Source: Nocardia jinanensis
Lineage (GTDB): Bacteria; Actinomycetota; Actinomycetes; Mycobacteriales; Mycobacteriaceae
Length of the DNA: 64,000 bases
Direction of reading: 5' to 3'
Assembly (NCBI RefSeq): GCF_014645735.1
Contig: NZ_BMMH01000006.1
Span: 1 to 64,000, forward strand
Under the pieces are notes generated by a model. It made no database searches and was not told the origin of the DNA. It saw nothing but the letters and a program-made list of their open reading frames with translations. Each line of letters opens with the position of its first letter. Position 1 is the first letter of the stretch. Shown here one piece after another: positions 8,580 through 18,107 of the stretch. The translations under genes were made by a program, and so were the position numbers.

Positions 8580-8938
8580 TATCTCTTTCCTTTTCTCGTG
8601 CAGATCGGCGACGAGCGACAGCCGGCGCGGACATGCCTGCCTTCAGCAGACCCGCCCGGCCAGGAACATCACGGCCGACTCGGCACATCTCGGTCACGAT
8701 CTCCACGAGAGAGCTAGGTCACATATTGATAAGTTAATTATATACATCAGGACCTCTCGCCGGGTCAACCGAAATCTGCGGGAACCATCGACCCGAAGCG
8801 TGAGCCCGCCGCCCAACCGGCCCGGAAGCGATGGCGCCATAGCGGACCCACCGCGCCGAAGCCCTTCCACATCACCCGCCATATGTTAATTTATCGGTGG
8901 GTTAATTTTCACGAATCGACAGCGAGGTGTGTGACAGG
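8580..8938. promoter_or_regulatory. Long divergent promoter region with two AT-rich operator-like islands
   Basis: No gene is supported in this 359-bp spacer between the P450 and the SDR. It holds two islands of very low GC. One at 8726-8741 (TTGATAAGTTAATTAT) is a weak match to the TTA-N10-TAA repeat and serves the P450 side. One at 8890-8905 (TTTATCGGTGGGTTAA) matches five of six key bases and lies 33 bases before the SDR start. The pattern of one copy per promoter recurs in other long divergent spacers of the window. Confidence 0.55.
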
Positions 8939-9652
8939 ATGCGCGACCGGAAAGTGCTCGTTGTCGGCGCGTCCCGCGGCATCGGCCGAACCATCGCCCA
9001 GCATTTGGCCAGGTCGGGCGCCCACGTCGCCCTCGCCGGCCGCAGCACCGAATTACTCGCCGAGACCGTCCGGGAACACCCCGACCGAACTGTCGCCATC
9101 GGTTGCGATGTCGGCGACGCCGACGAGTGCGCCACGGCGGTCGGCCGAGCGGCGGAGGACCTGGGCGGGCTGGACGCCCTGGTCTACGCCGTCGGTGCGT
9201 TCCGGTTCGGCGAGATGGCCGATACGTCGGCCGCGGATTGGCACGCTGTCTTCGACACCAATGTGATCGGCGCCGCTCTGGTCACCCAGGCCGCGCTCCC
9301 CCATCTGAAAGCCGCTGGGGGCAACGCCATCTATCTGTCGTCCGACTCCGCCCTGCACCAGCCGCCCTGGGTCGGCATCGGCCCCTACATCTGCAGCAAG
9401 GTCGCACTGGAGCGGATGGTGCAGTGCTGGCAGTACGAGAATCCCGATATCGCGTTCAGCACCCTCGCGATCGGTCCCACCGCGAGTTCGGTCCGCGAAC
9501 GGCAGCCCGAGGGCGCCCGATTCGGCGCGATCTGGCAGGAGAAGGGTCAGATGAACGGCCGCCAGCTCGATCCGTCGGAACACGCGGCGATGGTCGCTCA
9601 CATTCTCGCCAGTCCCGCCCGGATCGGTACGGTCACGATCGTTCCGCGGTGA
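8939..9652 (+). CDS. Short-chain dehydrogenase/reductase
   Basis: A 237-residue SDR. The cofactor loop VGASRGIG is at 8-15, Ser lies in YLSSDSA near 140, and the catalytic YxxxK reads YICSK near 153-157. ATG at 8939 is preferred over GTG 8927 because GAGGTG at 8924-8929 sits nine bases upstream. It stands alone on the plus strand, running into the convergent LivF gene seven bases later, and starts just after an operator-like AT-rich island at 8890-8905. Oxidation of an alcohol produced by the divergent P450 is plausible from position only. Confidence 0.9.
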   Translation: MRDRKVLVVGASRGIGRTIAQHLARSGAHVALAGRSTELLAETVREHPDRTVAIGCDVGDADECATAVGRAAEDLGGLDALVYAVGAFRFGEMADTSAADWHAVFDTNVIGAALVTQAALPHLKAAGGNAIYLSSDSALHQPPWVGIGPYICSKVALERMVQCWQYENPDIAFSTLAIGPTASSVRERQPEGARFGAIWQEKGQMNGRQLDPSEHAAMVAHILASPARIGTVTIVPR

Positions 9653-9659
9653 CCGAGGG

Positions 9660-10364
9660 TCAGCCGAGGTACTTCTCGAACACATCGCCCGATCGCAACT
9701 GCGCGGGCGTCCCGGCAAAGGTCAGTTCACCCTGGGCCAGCACGTAGGCGTAGTCGGCCGAGTCGAGCACTCGGCCGATGAACTGGTCGACGACCAACAG
9801 CGCGGTACCTCCGGCGGCCAGCCGATCCAGGAAACCGAAGACTGTCTCCACCACCTGGGGCGCCAATCCCAGCGACGGCTCGTCCACGAGCACCACGCGC
9901 GGATCGGTCGTATAGGCACGGGCGAGTGCGAGCATCTGTTGCTCACCGCCACTGAGACTGCCGGCTGTCTGTCCCAGTCGTCGGCCCAGGATCGGGAAAG
10001 CCTCGGCTGCCTTCTCGACGGCGTGCGCCGCACCGCTGCCCCGGACCTGGAGCACCAGGTTCTCCCGGACCGACAACGACTTGAATACCGCCCTGCCCTC
10101 GGGGATCAGGCATACGCCCCGCCTCGCCCGACGGGCCGGGTCCTCCGGCGTGACGTCCGCTCCGAATACGCTGACCCGCCCGCGCGAGACCGGGTTCAGC
10201 CCGGCGGCCGCGCGCAGCACTGTCGTCTTCCCCGCGCCGTTCGCGCCCAGGAGCGCGACCACTGATCCGGTGGGCACCCGCAATGAGATATCGCGCAGCA
10301 CGGTGGTGTTCCCGTAACCGCTGGTGATATCGGCCAGTTCGAGAGCCGCGACTCCGCTATCCAT
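9660..10364 (-). CDS. ABC transporter ATP-binding protein, LivF type
   Basis: A 234-residue ATPase of the branched-chain amino acid/amide importer class. Walker A GANGAGKT is near 39-46, the signature LSGGEQQML near 139-147, and Walker B VVLVDEPSLGL near 158-168. It overlaps the end of the permease/ATPase fusion gene by eight bases and is the last gene of a three-gene transporter operon (binding protein, fusion, LivF). In this cluster the importer more likely carries an aromatic or alicyclic acid than an amino acid; that is inference from neighbours. Confidence 0.92.
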   Translation of the reverse strand: MDSGVAALELADITSGYGNTTVLRDISLRVPTGSVVALLGANGAGKTTVLRAAAGLNPVSRGRVSVFGADVTPEDPARRARRGVCLIPEGRAVFKSLSVRENLVLQVRGSGAAHAVEKAAEAFPILGRRLGQTAGSLSGGEQQMLALARAYTTDPRVVLVDEPSLGLAPQVVETVFGFLDRLAAGGTALLVVDQFIGRVLDSADYAYVLAQGELTFAGTPAQLRSGDVFEKYLG

Positions 10365-13083
10365 GATCTGCCTCCACAGGCAATGCCCGCGGCAGCGCCG
10401 GGGCGGCGTCGGTACCCAGATATGCCGCCTGCACCACGGGGCTGTCCCGCACCTGCTCCGGCGTGCCCTCGAAAATCAGCTCACCGAAGTCGAGAACGTA
10501 GATGTAGTCGCACAGTTCCATGACCAGCGACATATCGTGCTCGACGAGCAGAATCGCATCGCCTCGCACCTCGTTGATCTCACGCAGCAGCCGGGCGAAC
10601 CGAGCCCGTTCCGCCCGGTCCAGCCCCGCGGACGGCTCGTCCAGCAACAAGACGTCGAACCGGCCGGCCAGGCAGCGGGCCAACTCGACCAGTCGGCGAT
10701 CACCGGTGGACAGCTCCCCGGCGAGCCGGTCGGCCAGATGCTCGAGACCGCACAGCGCCAGCGCCCGGCGCGTCGCCGTCGCGATCTGTACGCGGTCCGC
10801 GGGCCGGCTCAGCAGCTGCCACAACGGGTTCGCGCCACCGATCGCCGCCTCCCGGCCCAGGCCGACGTTCTGCTGGACTGTCAGCGAATCGCCCAACTCG
10901 ATGTGCTGGAAGGTCCGTCCCAGCCCGAGCCGCCCCCGGACGGCCGGCCCGCGGTCGGTGACATCGCGGCCGTGCAACCGAATTCTCCCCGCGGCGGGCC
11001 GCACCAGTCCGGTACAGGCGTTGAAGGTGGTGGTCTTACCCGCGCCGTTCGGCCCGATAAGGCCGGTGATCCGCCCCATCGGTGCGCGCAGGGTGAGGTT
11101 GTCGACAGCGATCAGGCCACCGTGCCGCACGGTGAGGCCGGAGATCTCCAGCGCCGGATCCCCCGCGGCGGCCGGGTGCACACCGCGCGGTGTCACCGGC
11201 TCGGGCTGCTCCCCTGCCGGAGCGGCGGAGGCTGCCGGTCGGCGGAACGCGAAACGTTCGAAGAACCGCTGCACCGCCGGTGGTGTACCGGGCGCACCAC
11301 CCTGCACAGCCACCAGCACAGCGAATCCCCCGAAGGCCACGTTCAACCAGTTGGTGGCGTCCGCGGAGGTGAAATAGATGGGGACGATCGCGACACCTGC
11401 CGCCGCGACGAACGCGTACCAGGGCGCCCCGAACGGCGCCAGCGCCAGCACGGCCAGCAACACCAACGATTGGAATGAGGGATAGGACTCGGCAGTCGCG
11501 GTGGTCAACAGCACGCCCAGCAGGGCTCCGGCGACCGAGGCGAAGAACGCCGAGATACAGAACACCAAGACCCTCGTCACCCGCAGATCGAGACCCGATG
11601 TAGCGATCGCGACCGGGGAATCGGCCATCCCGCGGCCCAGGCGGCCCAGGCGGGTCTCGGTGAGTACCACGACGATCACGGCGGTGAGGACGACGACGCC
11701 GAGAACAACGTAGTAATAGGAGCGGTCGTCCTGGGCGAACGACGGATACGGCATCAGCCGGCCCAGCGGGTCGGTGGTGAACATCCAACCCAGCGGGTAG
11801 ACCATGTACTCCACAGCGACGCCGAACCCGAAAGTCGCCAGGGCCAAGTACAGCCCGGACAGCCGGCTGGCCGGGACGGCCAGCAACGCGCCCACCGGCA
11901 CCGCTACCAACCCTGCCGCGAGCAGCGCCAGCAGCCAGGGCCAGCCGTGGTCGACCGTGAGCTGGGAGAAGGAGACAGCGCCGACGGCGGCGAACGCCAT
12001 ATGTGCCAGCGACACCTGGCCCGAGGTCCGGACCAGCAGGCCCAGTGACAGCAGTAGCATGACCTGGATCAGGCCGTTCGTATAACTGGCGATGTCATAT
12101 CCGACGATCCAGGGCAGCAGCACGAGCAGAGCCGACAGGCCGAGCGCGGCCACAATTCGCACGCCGGGCGGTGCTCGCCACGGCACCCGCAACTGCGCGC
12201 GTTCGGCACCCTCCGACACCAGCTTGCGGCGCGGCAGAACCAGTAGGACGGCGAACAATACATAGAACGGCAGGGCCGACGGGAACCCGGCGAGGACCGC
12301 GTCGAACGAAGCCCATTTGGTGACCAGTGCGGCGACGATTCCGATGACACAGCCACCGAGGTAGGCGACCGGCAGGCTGGCGAACGCGCCGATGGCGGCC
12401 GCCCCGAATGCCTGCACGATCAGGTAGGTCAGCACGACGGCGTCGAGGCTGATGTTCGGCGCGATCAACACGCCGGCCAGCAATGCCAGCACGGTGCCGA
12501 TCATCCAGGCGATCCGGCGCACGGTCGCGGGGTTGCGGCCGGTCAGGGCCAGCAGTTCGGCATCGTCGACCACACCGCGCATCGCCTTTCCTGTCACCGT
12601 TCGCCGCAGGAACAGGTACAGCAGGATCGCGGCGGCCACACCCACCGCGACAGTGATCACCTGCGCCCAGCTCACCGCCGCGCCGAACACCTCGAATGTC
12701 CGGGTCGGCAGGAACTGCGGAACGGTGACCGAACCGGCCGGATACTTGATCGTGGCCAGCCCCTGGACGACCAGGATGATGCCGATCGTGCCCACGACCT
12801 TGAAGACGGTGCCGGCCGTGGCCAGCCGGCGGGCAAGCAGTTCCATGCCCACGCCGAGAATCGGACCCAGCACGCCGACCACGACCAGGACGGCGAGCCA
12901 CCACGGCCACCCGTTGGTGACATAGAGCCAGTAGAAGAAGTACGCGCCGGTGGCCGCCAACGCGCCGTGCGCGAAGTTGAACAATCCCGACGTCTTGTTG
13001 GTCAGTACCAGGCCCAGTGCGGCCATACCGTAGATCGAACCGCTGGTCAGGCCCAGGATCACGAAGGGGAGATAGCTGTTCAT
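10357..13083 (-). CDS. LivH-LivM-LivG fusion: two ABC permease domains plus ATPase
   Basis: A single 908-residue polypeptide carrying three normally separate parts of a Liv-type importer. Residues about 1-290 are a LivH permease (YGMAALGLVLTNKTSGLFNFAHGAL), 300-625 a LivM permease with many hydrophobic segments (LAHMAFAAVGA), and 644-908 a LivG ATPase. In the ATPase, Walker A GPNGAGKTT is near 679, the signature LSTGDRRLVELAR near 791 and Walker B VLLLDEPSAGLD near 811. ATG at 13083 is chosen because the binding-protein stop ends one base before it. Fusions of this kind occur in actinobacteria; separate genes are the general rule. Confidence 0.92.
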   Translation of the reverse strand: MNSYLPFVILGLTSGSIYGMAALGLVLTNKTSGLFNFAHGALAATGAYFFYWLYVTNGWPWWLAVLVVVGVLGPILGVGMELLARRLATAGTVFKVVGTIGIILVVQGLATIKYPAGSVTVPQFLPTRTFEVFGAAVSWAQVITVAVGVAAAILLYLFLRRTVTGKAMRGVVDDAELLALTGRNPATVRRIAWMIGTVLALLAGVLIAPNISLDAVVLTYLIVQAFGAAAIGAFASLPVAYLGGCVIGIVAALVTKWASFDAVLAGFPSALPFYVLFAVLLVLPRRKLVSEGAERAQLRVPWRAPPGVRIVAALGLSALLVLLPWIVGYDIASYTNGLIQVMLLLSLGLLVRTSGQVSLAHMAFAAVGAVSFSQLTVDHGWPWLLALLAAGLVAVPVGALLAVPASRLSGLYLALATFGFGVAVEYMVYPLGWMFTTDPLGRLMPYPSFAQDDRSYYYVVLGVVVLTAVIVVVLTETRLGRLGRGMADSPVAIATSGLDLRVTRVLVFCISAFFASVAGALLGVLLTTATAESYPSFQSLVLLAVLALAPFGAPWYAFVAAAGVAIVPIYFTSADATNWLNVAFGGFAVLVAVQGGAPGTPPAVQRFFERFAFRRPAASAAPAGEQPEPVTPRGVHPAAAGDPALEISGLTVRHGGLIAVDNLTLRAPMGRITGLIGPNGAGKTTTFNACTGLVRPAAGRIRLHGRDVTDRGPAVRGRLGLGRTFQHIELGDSLTVQQNVGLGREAAIGGANPLWQLLSRPADRVQIATATRRALALCGLEHLADRLAGELSTGDRRLVELARCLAGRFDVLLLDEPSAGLDRAERARFARLLREINEVRGDAILLVEHDMSLVMELCDYIYVLDFGELIFEGTPEQVRDSPVVQAAYLGTDAAPALPRALPVEADHG

Positions 13084-13084
13084 C

Positions 13085-14293
13085 TCAGGCCGCCACATCC
13101 ACACAGCGGGGGCTCATACCATTCGGGACGACGTACCGGCCGTTGTCTATGCCCGCCTCGTAGAAACAGTGGAGTGCCGGTTGTGGCCCTTCACCGGCAT
13201 TGAAGCCCCCCAGATCATTCGGGAGCAGGCCGCCGAGGTTCTCGCCGTGCAACGCCGCCATCGCGGCTAGCGCCCCGGCCGCGGTCGGTTCGGCGTCGGT
13301 TTCGGTGATCGCCTTCCGGAAGACCTCGAGGGCAGCGAATGACGCCACCGAGGCGAAACTGCGCCAACTCGCCTCGGGCACGTAGGTGTTCTCCAGCTTC
13401 TTGTAATCGGTCAGGGCGGGATGGTCGGCGAACCACGGCAACGTATAGCTGCTGCCGAACACCTGTAGCCCAGGAATGCTGAGCAGGGCGGGGTCCCAGG
13501 CGAGGGTGTCGACCCCGTATTTCGGCTGGTAGCCCTGCTGCCGGCAGTCTCGTATGACTCGAGTCGCCACCTGCATCGGCAGACCCAGTTGCACGTAGTC
13601 GACACCGTTCTGTTTCAGGGCCAGACACTGCGCGGCATAACTGGGGGCGGCGGCCGTCACCTTGATCGAGCCGAAGTAGTCCAGACCCAGCTTCGGTGAC
13701 ACGGTCGACCAGATACTCGACACATCACAGGCGGGCGATTCCGCACAGATGAGACCGCCCCATTTCTCGGCGCCACTCGCCTCGGCGGTTACCGCTTTGG
13801 CGATTACCGAGTTCGGGACCGTCAGGCTCAGCGGAAAATACACCGGGCTCTGTGTCCACTTGGGTGTGTTCGTGATCGCGGCCACGTTCGGGATCTTGCG
13901 TTGCGCGAGAATCGGTTCGGCTCCGTCGCTGACCGAGGAAAAACTGCCGACCAGCGCGATCACTCTGTCCTTGTTGACGAGTCGGCGTACGCGGTTGACG
14001 CCGGTCGCGGCCGTGGAGCCGTCGTCGGCCACGATCACCTCGACGTGGCGGCCGTTGATCCCGCCCTGGGTTTCGTTGACCCACGCTGCCCACCCCCGGG
14101 CGAGATCCGGCAGGCCCTTGCCGGTCACCGCGAGCGCCCCCGTCTCACTCACGACCACTCCGATGACGATGTCGTTCGCGTTCCTGCCCACGCCGCTTCC
14201 GCATCCCGCAAGTAGTACGGCGGCTCCGGTCACGCAAGCGACGGCCCCATAGCTCTTGCGAAACCATCGTCCGACTCGAGAGAGAGTCCGCAT
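13085..14293 (-). CDS. Liv-type substrate-binding lipoprotein
   Basis: A 402-residue type I periplasmic-binding-fold protein that delivers ligand to the Liv permease. An N-terminal hydrophobic segment ends in the lipobox LLAGC, with the acylated Cys near residue 30, so it is anchored outside the membrane. The mature part starts with NDIVIGVVVSETGALAVTGKG, typical of the receptor-ligand-binding family. ATG 14293 is selected because AGGTGA lies six bases upstream and it gives a normal signal peptide. It is the first gene of the transporter operon. A TTG-N10-TAA operator-like repeat lies 52 bases upstream at 14346-14361. Confidence 0.92.
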   Translation of the reverse strand: MRTLSRVGRWFRKSYGAVACVTGAAVLLAGCGSGVGRNANDIVIGVVVSETGALAVTGKGLPDLARGWAAWVNETQGGINGRHVEVIVADDGSTAATGVNRVRRLVNKDRVIALVGSFSSVSDGAEPILAQRKIPNVAAITNTPKWTQSPVYFPLSLTVPNSVIAKAVTAEASGAEKWGGLICAESPACDVSSIWSTVSPKLGLDYFGSIKVTAAAPSYAAQCLALKQNGVDYVQLGLPMQVATRVIRDCRQQGYQPKYGVDTLAWDPALLSIPGLQVFGSSYTLPWFADHPALTDYKKLENTYVPEASWRSFASVASFAALEVFRKAITETDAEPTAAGALAAMAALHGENLGGLLPNDLGGFNAGEGPQPALHCFYEAGIDNGRYVVPNGMSPRCVDVAA

Positions 14294-14345
14294 TCGAATC
14301 ACCTGCGCCCAACCGTGTCGGCTCGAGAGCCGAGCAGAAAAGATT

Positions 14346-14366
14346 TTGTATGACTGATTAATTAGT
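14346..14366. promoter_or_regulatory. Operator-like repeat upstream of the Liv operon
   Basis: TTGTATGACTGATTAA at 14346-14361 matches five of six key bases of TTA-N10-TAA. It overlaps a second near-palindrome, ACTGATTAATTAGT at 14353-14366. The site lies upstream of the binding-protein start in otherwise GC-rich DNA. Confidence 0.6.
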
Positions 14367-14416
14367 GTGCAGCAACTTCTCCGCACTGTCCGGTCATTGG
14401 CGATATTCGGCGGGGC

Positions 14417-15649
14417 TCAGGTCACGGCACCGTTGATCTTCAACTCGATGAGCTTCGCTTCGTCGTATCCCAGCTCACGCAACAGTTCGTCGGTGTGCTC
14501 GGCGAACTGCGGCGCCCGGCGCAGCGCCGGCGGCGTGCGGTCGAAGTGAACGGGGCTGGCGACCAGTTCCCGGGGATGACCGTCGGCATCGTCGACGGTC
14601 ACGATGCAACCGTTGGCCCGAAGCTGCTCATCCCGGCCTACCTCGACGCTGTTCTGCACGGGCGCCCACTGCCCCTCCAACGTGGCGAACGCCGCGACCC
14701 ATTCCTCGAAAGTGCGACCCGCCAACTCTTCCCGCAGGATCTCGGCCGCTTGTGACGCGTTGGCCATCAGCCCCTCGGTGGTGTCGAAACGGGGGTCCTC
14801 GGCGAGGTCCAACCGGTCGATGTGCCGACAGAAATCCCGCCAGTAGCGTCCCGGCTGGAGAAAACTGATGTTGATCCACCGGCCGTCCGCGGTCCGGTAG
14901 TCACCGGCCAGCGGGTTCGTCGGGGCCGTGGCCGGTCCGTCGCTCAACGGCGCGACCGGCCGAGTGGTGCCGGTGAGCAGCGAGATATCCACCGCCAGAC
15001 CCATCGCCCAGGCGCCGACGCTCAGCAATGACACGTCCAGCTCCGACGGCTCGCCGGTCCGCCCCCGGGCGAACAGCGCCGCCGCGATCCCGCCCGCGAT
15101 CGTGGTACCGCCGATCGTATCCCCGTAGGCCGGGCCCGGCATCGACAAGGTGCGCGGGCTGTCCGCCGGTGTCACACCGGCACTGCTGCCCATCCGCGCC
15201 CAGTACACATTCGAGTCGAACCCACCATGGGGCGCCTCGGGCCCGTTGTCACCGAACGCGCTGGCACGCACATAGATGATCTGCGGATTCACCCGGCGCA
15301 TCTGTTCGACGTCGATCTTCAATCGCGCGCGGGAGTCCGGTAGGAAGTTCGTGATGAACACATCGCAGGACCGCGCCAGGTCGTCGAGGACCTCTCGCCC
15401 ACCCGGCGTGCCGATATCCAGGCCGATACTGCGCTTACCGCGGTTGGAGTGTTCCATGATCGGATGGAACGAGCCTTCGGACTGGCCGTTCCAGCCGGTG
15501 CGCAGCCCACGTTGCGCGTCACCGGTCTCGGCGTGCTCGACCTTGATGACATCGGCTCCCCAGTCCGCCAGCACCGCGCCGGCCACCGGCGCGAAGGTGA
15601 ATTGGGAGACCTCGAGTACTCGAACACCCTCCATTGGGCGGTGGGACAT
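14417..15649 (-). CDS. CaiB/BaiF family III CoA-transferase
   Basis: A 410-residue family III CoA-transferase, which moves CoA between acyl-CoA thioesters and free acids. The N-terminal signature GVRVLEVSQFTFAPVAGAVLADWGADVIKVE is full. The mid-region NRGKRSIGLDIGTPGG and FDSNVYWARMG, the latter carrying the expected nucleophilic Asp, follow in family order. ATG 15649 has AGGAG six bases upstream. It diverges from the aldehyde dehydrogenase across a 99-base spacer with an operator-like repeat. A second enzyme of this family is at 54933. Its likely task is activation of a pathway acid to its CoA ester. Confidence 0.92.
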   Translation of the reverse strand: MSHRPMEGVRVLEVSQFTFAPVAGAVLADWGADVIKVEHAETGDAQRGLRTGWNGQSEGSFHPIMEHSNRGKRSIGLDIGTPGGREVLDDLARSCDVFITNFLPDSRARLKIDVEQMRRVNPQIIYVRASAFGDNGPEAPHGGFDSNVYWARMGSSAGVTPADSPRTLSMPGPAYGDTIGGTTIAGGIAAALFARGRTGEPSELDVSLLSVGAWAMGLAVDISLLTGTTRPVAPLSDGPATAPTNPLAGDYRTADGRWINISFLQPGRYWRDFCRHIDRLDLAEDPRFDTTEGLMANASQAAEILREELAGRTFEEWVAAFATLEGQWAPVQNSVEVGRDEQLRANGCIVTVDDADGHPRELVASPVHFDRTPPALRRAPQFAEHTDELLRELGYDEAKLIELKINGAVT

Positions 15650-15695
15650 GGCCAACTCCTAGGGTCGCGAACATCCGGCGTGTCCCGGATACTAT

Positions 15696-15711
15696 TTAAC
15701 TGTATAATTGA
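15696..15711. promoter_or_regulatory. Operator-like repeat in a divergent promoter
   Basis: TTAACTGTATAATTGA matches five of six key bases of TTA-N10-TAA (the last triplet is TGA). It lies midway between the CoA-transferase start at 15649 and the aldehyde dehydrogenase start at 15749, so one site could control both. Confidence 0.6.
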
Positions 15712-15748
15712 TTATGTCGCGTCGCTCACGAGAACGGAGAAAGAGGCA

Positions 15749-17209
15749 GTGCACCAGTACAAGGGCCTCTATATCAACGGTGACTGGTCGGTCGCCCAGG
15801 GAGCCGTCGCCGAGGTGGTCAATCCGGCGACCGAGGAGATCATCGGCACCGTCCCGATCGGCGGGGCCCGCGAGGCCGAGTCGGCGATCGCGGCAGCGCG
15901 CGCAGCATTCGACAGCGGCCCCTGGCCGCATCTGACACCGCAGGAGCGGTGCGATGTACTCGACCGTTTCTACGCTCTACTGGCGGCGCGTCAGGACGAG
16001 CTCGAAGAACTCATCGTGGCCGAATGCGGAGCGACGAAGGCGCTGGCCCGGATCGCACACATCGGGATCGCCATGGACCATTTCCGGTTCGCCGTGGACG
16101 AGGCGCGCCGACGCGAAGCGATCACCCCGGTCGCGCCCCTGGTCAGCGCCGGGCCCGGTGGCCGCGGCGTGCTCGGCTCGGCGGTCACGATCCGCGAACC
16201 GGTCGGGGTGGTCAGCGCCATCACCGCGTTCAACTACCCGTTCCTCATCAATCTGGCCAAGATCGTGCCGGCACTCCTGATGGGCAACACGCTCGTACTG
16301 AAGCCCTCGCCGTACACGCCGCTGCAGGCGCTGGTCCTCGGCGACCTCGCCACCGAAGCCGGAATACCACCCGGCGTGCTCAACATCATCACCGGCGGTA
16401 CCGAAGTCGGCCGGGCTATGACGTCCGACCCCCGGGTGGACATGGTGACCTTCACCGGCTCGGAGTCCGTCGGCGCCACCGTGATGGCGCAGGCGGCGCC
16501 GACCATCAAACGCGTGCACTTGGAGCTGGGCGGTAAATCGGCCCTGATCGCTTGCGAGGACGTGGATATCGAGCAGGTCGCCACGCAGGCGGCGACGGGT
16601 TTGGTCGTCCAGGCCGGACAAGGCTGCGGTCTGTGTTCCCGGCTGCTCGTCCACCGTTCGATCATGCCCTCGTTCATCGAGGTGGCGAAGGCAGTTCTGG
16701 AGAGCGTTGTCGTCGGGGATCCCGCGGACCCGGCGACACAGATGGGTCCGTTGATCGGAAACGAGCAGCGCACCAGGGTCACGGACATGGTGGACGCGGC
16801 GGTCCGCGACGGCGCGACGGTGGTCACCGGCGGGGGCCGGCCGCCACATCTGGCCAAGGGATTCTTCTACTCGCCCACACTGCTGACCGATGTGGACAAC
16901 CGGGACGCCATCGCGCAGGACGAGATCTTCGGTCCGGTGGGAATGGTGATCGGCTTCGATACCGACGACGAAGCGGTCGCGCTGGCCAACGAGTCCCGGT
17001 ACGGCCTGTCCGGCGCAGTCTGGTCCGCGGATTCCGGACGTGCGTTCGCACTGGCCCAGCGGCTGCGCACCGGCGCGGTGCGAGTCAACGGCGGTAGCGC
17101 CGTAGAGGTCCCGTGGGGCGGCTACAAGCGCTCGGGCATCGGCCGCGAGTACGGCGCCGAGGGCTTGGACGAGTACACCGAAATCAAATCGATCACCTAC
17201 CGGTCCTGA
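15749..17209 (+). CDS. NAD(P)-dependent aldehyde dehydrogenase
   Basis: A 486-residue aldehyde dehydrogenase that oxidises an aldehyde to an acid. It is full length, with VVNPATEE near the N-terminus, the cofactor region TAFNYPFLINLAKIVPALLMGN, Glu in LELGGKSA near 260, and the nucleophile in GQGCGLCS near 294. The C-terminal EVPWGGYKRSGIGREYG is intact. GTG 15749 is selected: AGAGG lies close upstream and the protein begins YKGLYINGDW, the family N-terminus. An SDR follows 18 bases after its stop, so an alcohol-to-aldehyde-to-acid sequence is likely. Confidence 0.93.
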   Translation: MHQYKGLYINGDWSVAQGAVAEVVNPATEEIIGTVPIGGAREAESAIAAARAAFDSGPWPHLTPQERCDVLDRFYALLAARQDELEELIVAECGATKALARIAHIGIAMDHFRFAVDEARRREAITPVAPLVSAGPGGRGVLGSAVTIREPVGVVSAITAFNYPFLINLAKIVPALLMGNTLVLKPSPYTPLQALVLGDLATEAGIPPGVLNIITGGTEVGRAMTSDPRVDMVTFTGSESVGATVMAQAAPTIKRVHLELGGKSALIACEDVDIEQVATQAATGLVVQAGQGCGLCSRLLVHRSIMPSFIEVAKAVLESVVVGDPADPATQMGPLIGNEQRTRVTDMVDAAVRDGATVVTGGGRPPHLAKGFFYSPTLLTDVDNRDAIAQDEIFGPVGMVIGFDTDDEAVALANESRYGLSGAVWSADSGRAFALAQRLRTGAVRVNGGSAVEVPWGGYKRSGIGREYGAEGLDEYTEIKSITYRS

Positions 17210-17227
17210 CCAGAAGCGAGCGAACAG

Positions 17228-18001
17228 ATGCGATTGGAAGGCAAAGTTGCCATCGTCACCGGGGCGGGTCAGGGCATAGGGAAGACCTACGCACGACGGT
17301 TCTTGGACGAGGGCGCCCGGGTGGCGATCGTGGACATCGACGCCGGCCGCGGTGAATCGGCCGCCGCCGAGCTCGCGGACTCGGGCGAGGTGGCCTTCGT
17401 GCAGGCCGATATATCCGCCGAGGAGTCCACCGAGAATTGCGTCCGCCAGGTCGTCGAGCGGTTCGGGCAGGTGGACGTCCTGCTCAACAACGCGGGCATC
17501 TACTACGACATGGACTACGGCGATCAGAGCTACGAATACCTCAGGCAGGTTTTCGATATCAACTGTTACGGCGCCTGGCTGATGTCCAAGGCCGCCACGC
17601 CGCATCTGGTCGAACGCGGTGGCGGCTCGATCATCAATGTCTCCTCGACCGGTGCGTATCTGTACGTGAAGAACTCCCCCACCGAGTTCTCCGGAATCAG
17701 CTCCTACGCCTACCCCTGGAGCAAATGGGGCGTGGTCGGCCTGACCAAGATGTCCGCCGGCGAACTCGGCCGGTGGGGTATCCGGGTGAACTGCATCGCA
17801 CCCGGTGTCACGGTATCGGAAGCGACCAGGAAACAGGTCCCCGAGGACCGCATCGCCGCGATCACCGCGATGAGCGCGCTCAAGCGCACGCTCACTCCCG
17901 AGGACCTCACCGGCACCGCAGTGTTCTTCGCCAGCGAGGACTCGGCACTGGTCACCGGACAGATGCTGTGTGTCGACGCCGGTGTCGTTATGCCGGGCTG
18001 A
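17228..18001 (+). CDS. Short-chain dehydrogenase/reductase
   Basis: A 257-residue classical SDR with TGAGQGIG at 12-19, NNAG near 88-91, Ser in INVSSTG near 140, and catalytic YxxxK in YPWSK near 161-165. It is the second gene after the aldehyde dehydrogenase and is followed by the TetR gene. Probably a dehydrogenase for an alcohol intermediate; the substrate is unknown. No cysteine pair, signal or membrane segment is seen. Confidence 0.92.
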   Translation: MRLEGKVAIVTGAGQGIGKTYARRFLDEGARVAIVDIDAGRGESAAAELADSGEVAFVQADISAEESTENCVRQVVERFGQVDVLLNNAGIYYDMDYGDQSYEYLRQVFDINCYGAWLMSKAATPHLVERGGGSIINVSSTGAYLYVKNSPTEFSGISSYAYPWSKWGVVGLTKMSAGELGRWGIRVNCIAPGVTVSEATRKQVPEDRIAAITAMSALKRTLTPEDLTGTAVFFASEDSALVTGQMLCVDAGVVMPG

Positions 18002-18026
18002 TGGGCCGGGACGTACAATAGAACTA

Positions 18027-18042
18027 GTAACTGACCAATTAA
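18027..18042. promoter_or_regulatory. Operator-like repeat upstream of the TetR gene
   Basis: GTAACTGACCAATTAA matches five of six key bases of the TTA-N10-TAA repeat. It lies 65 bases before the GTG start of the TetR gene and just after the SDR stop, a position expected for autoregulation. Confidence 0.55.
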
Positions 18043-18107
18043 TACGTCTCGACCGACACGTCATGGGCGATGCGTCGGCCGACACCGGCAGATCAGGAGT
18101 ACAGACG

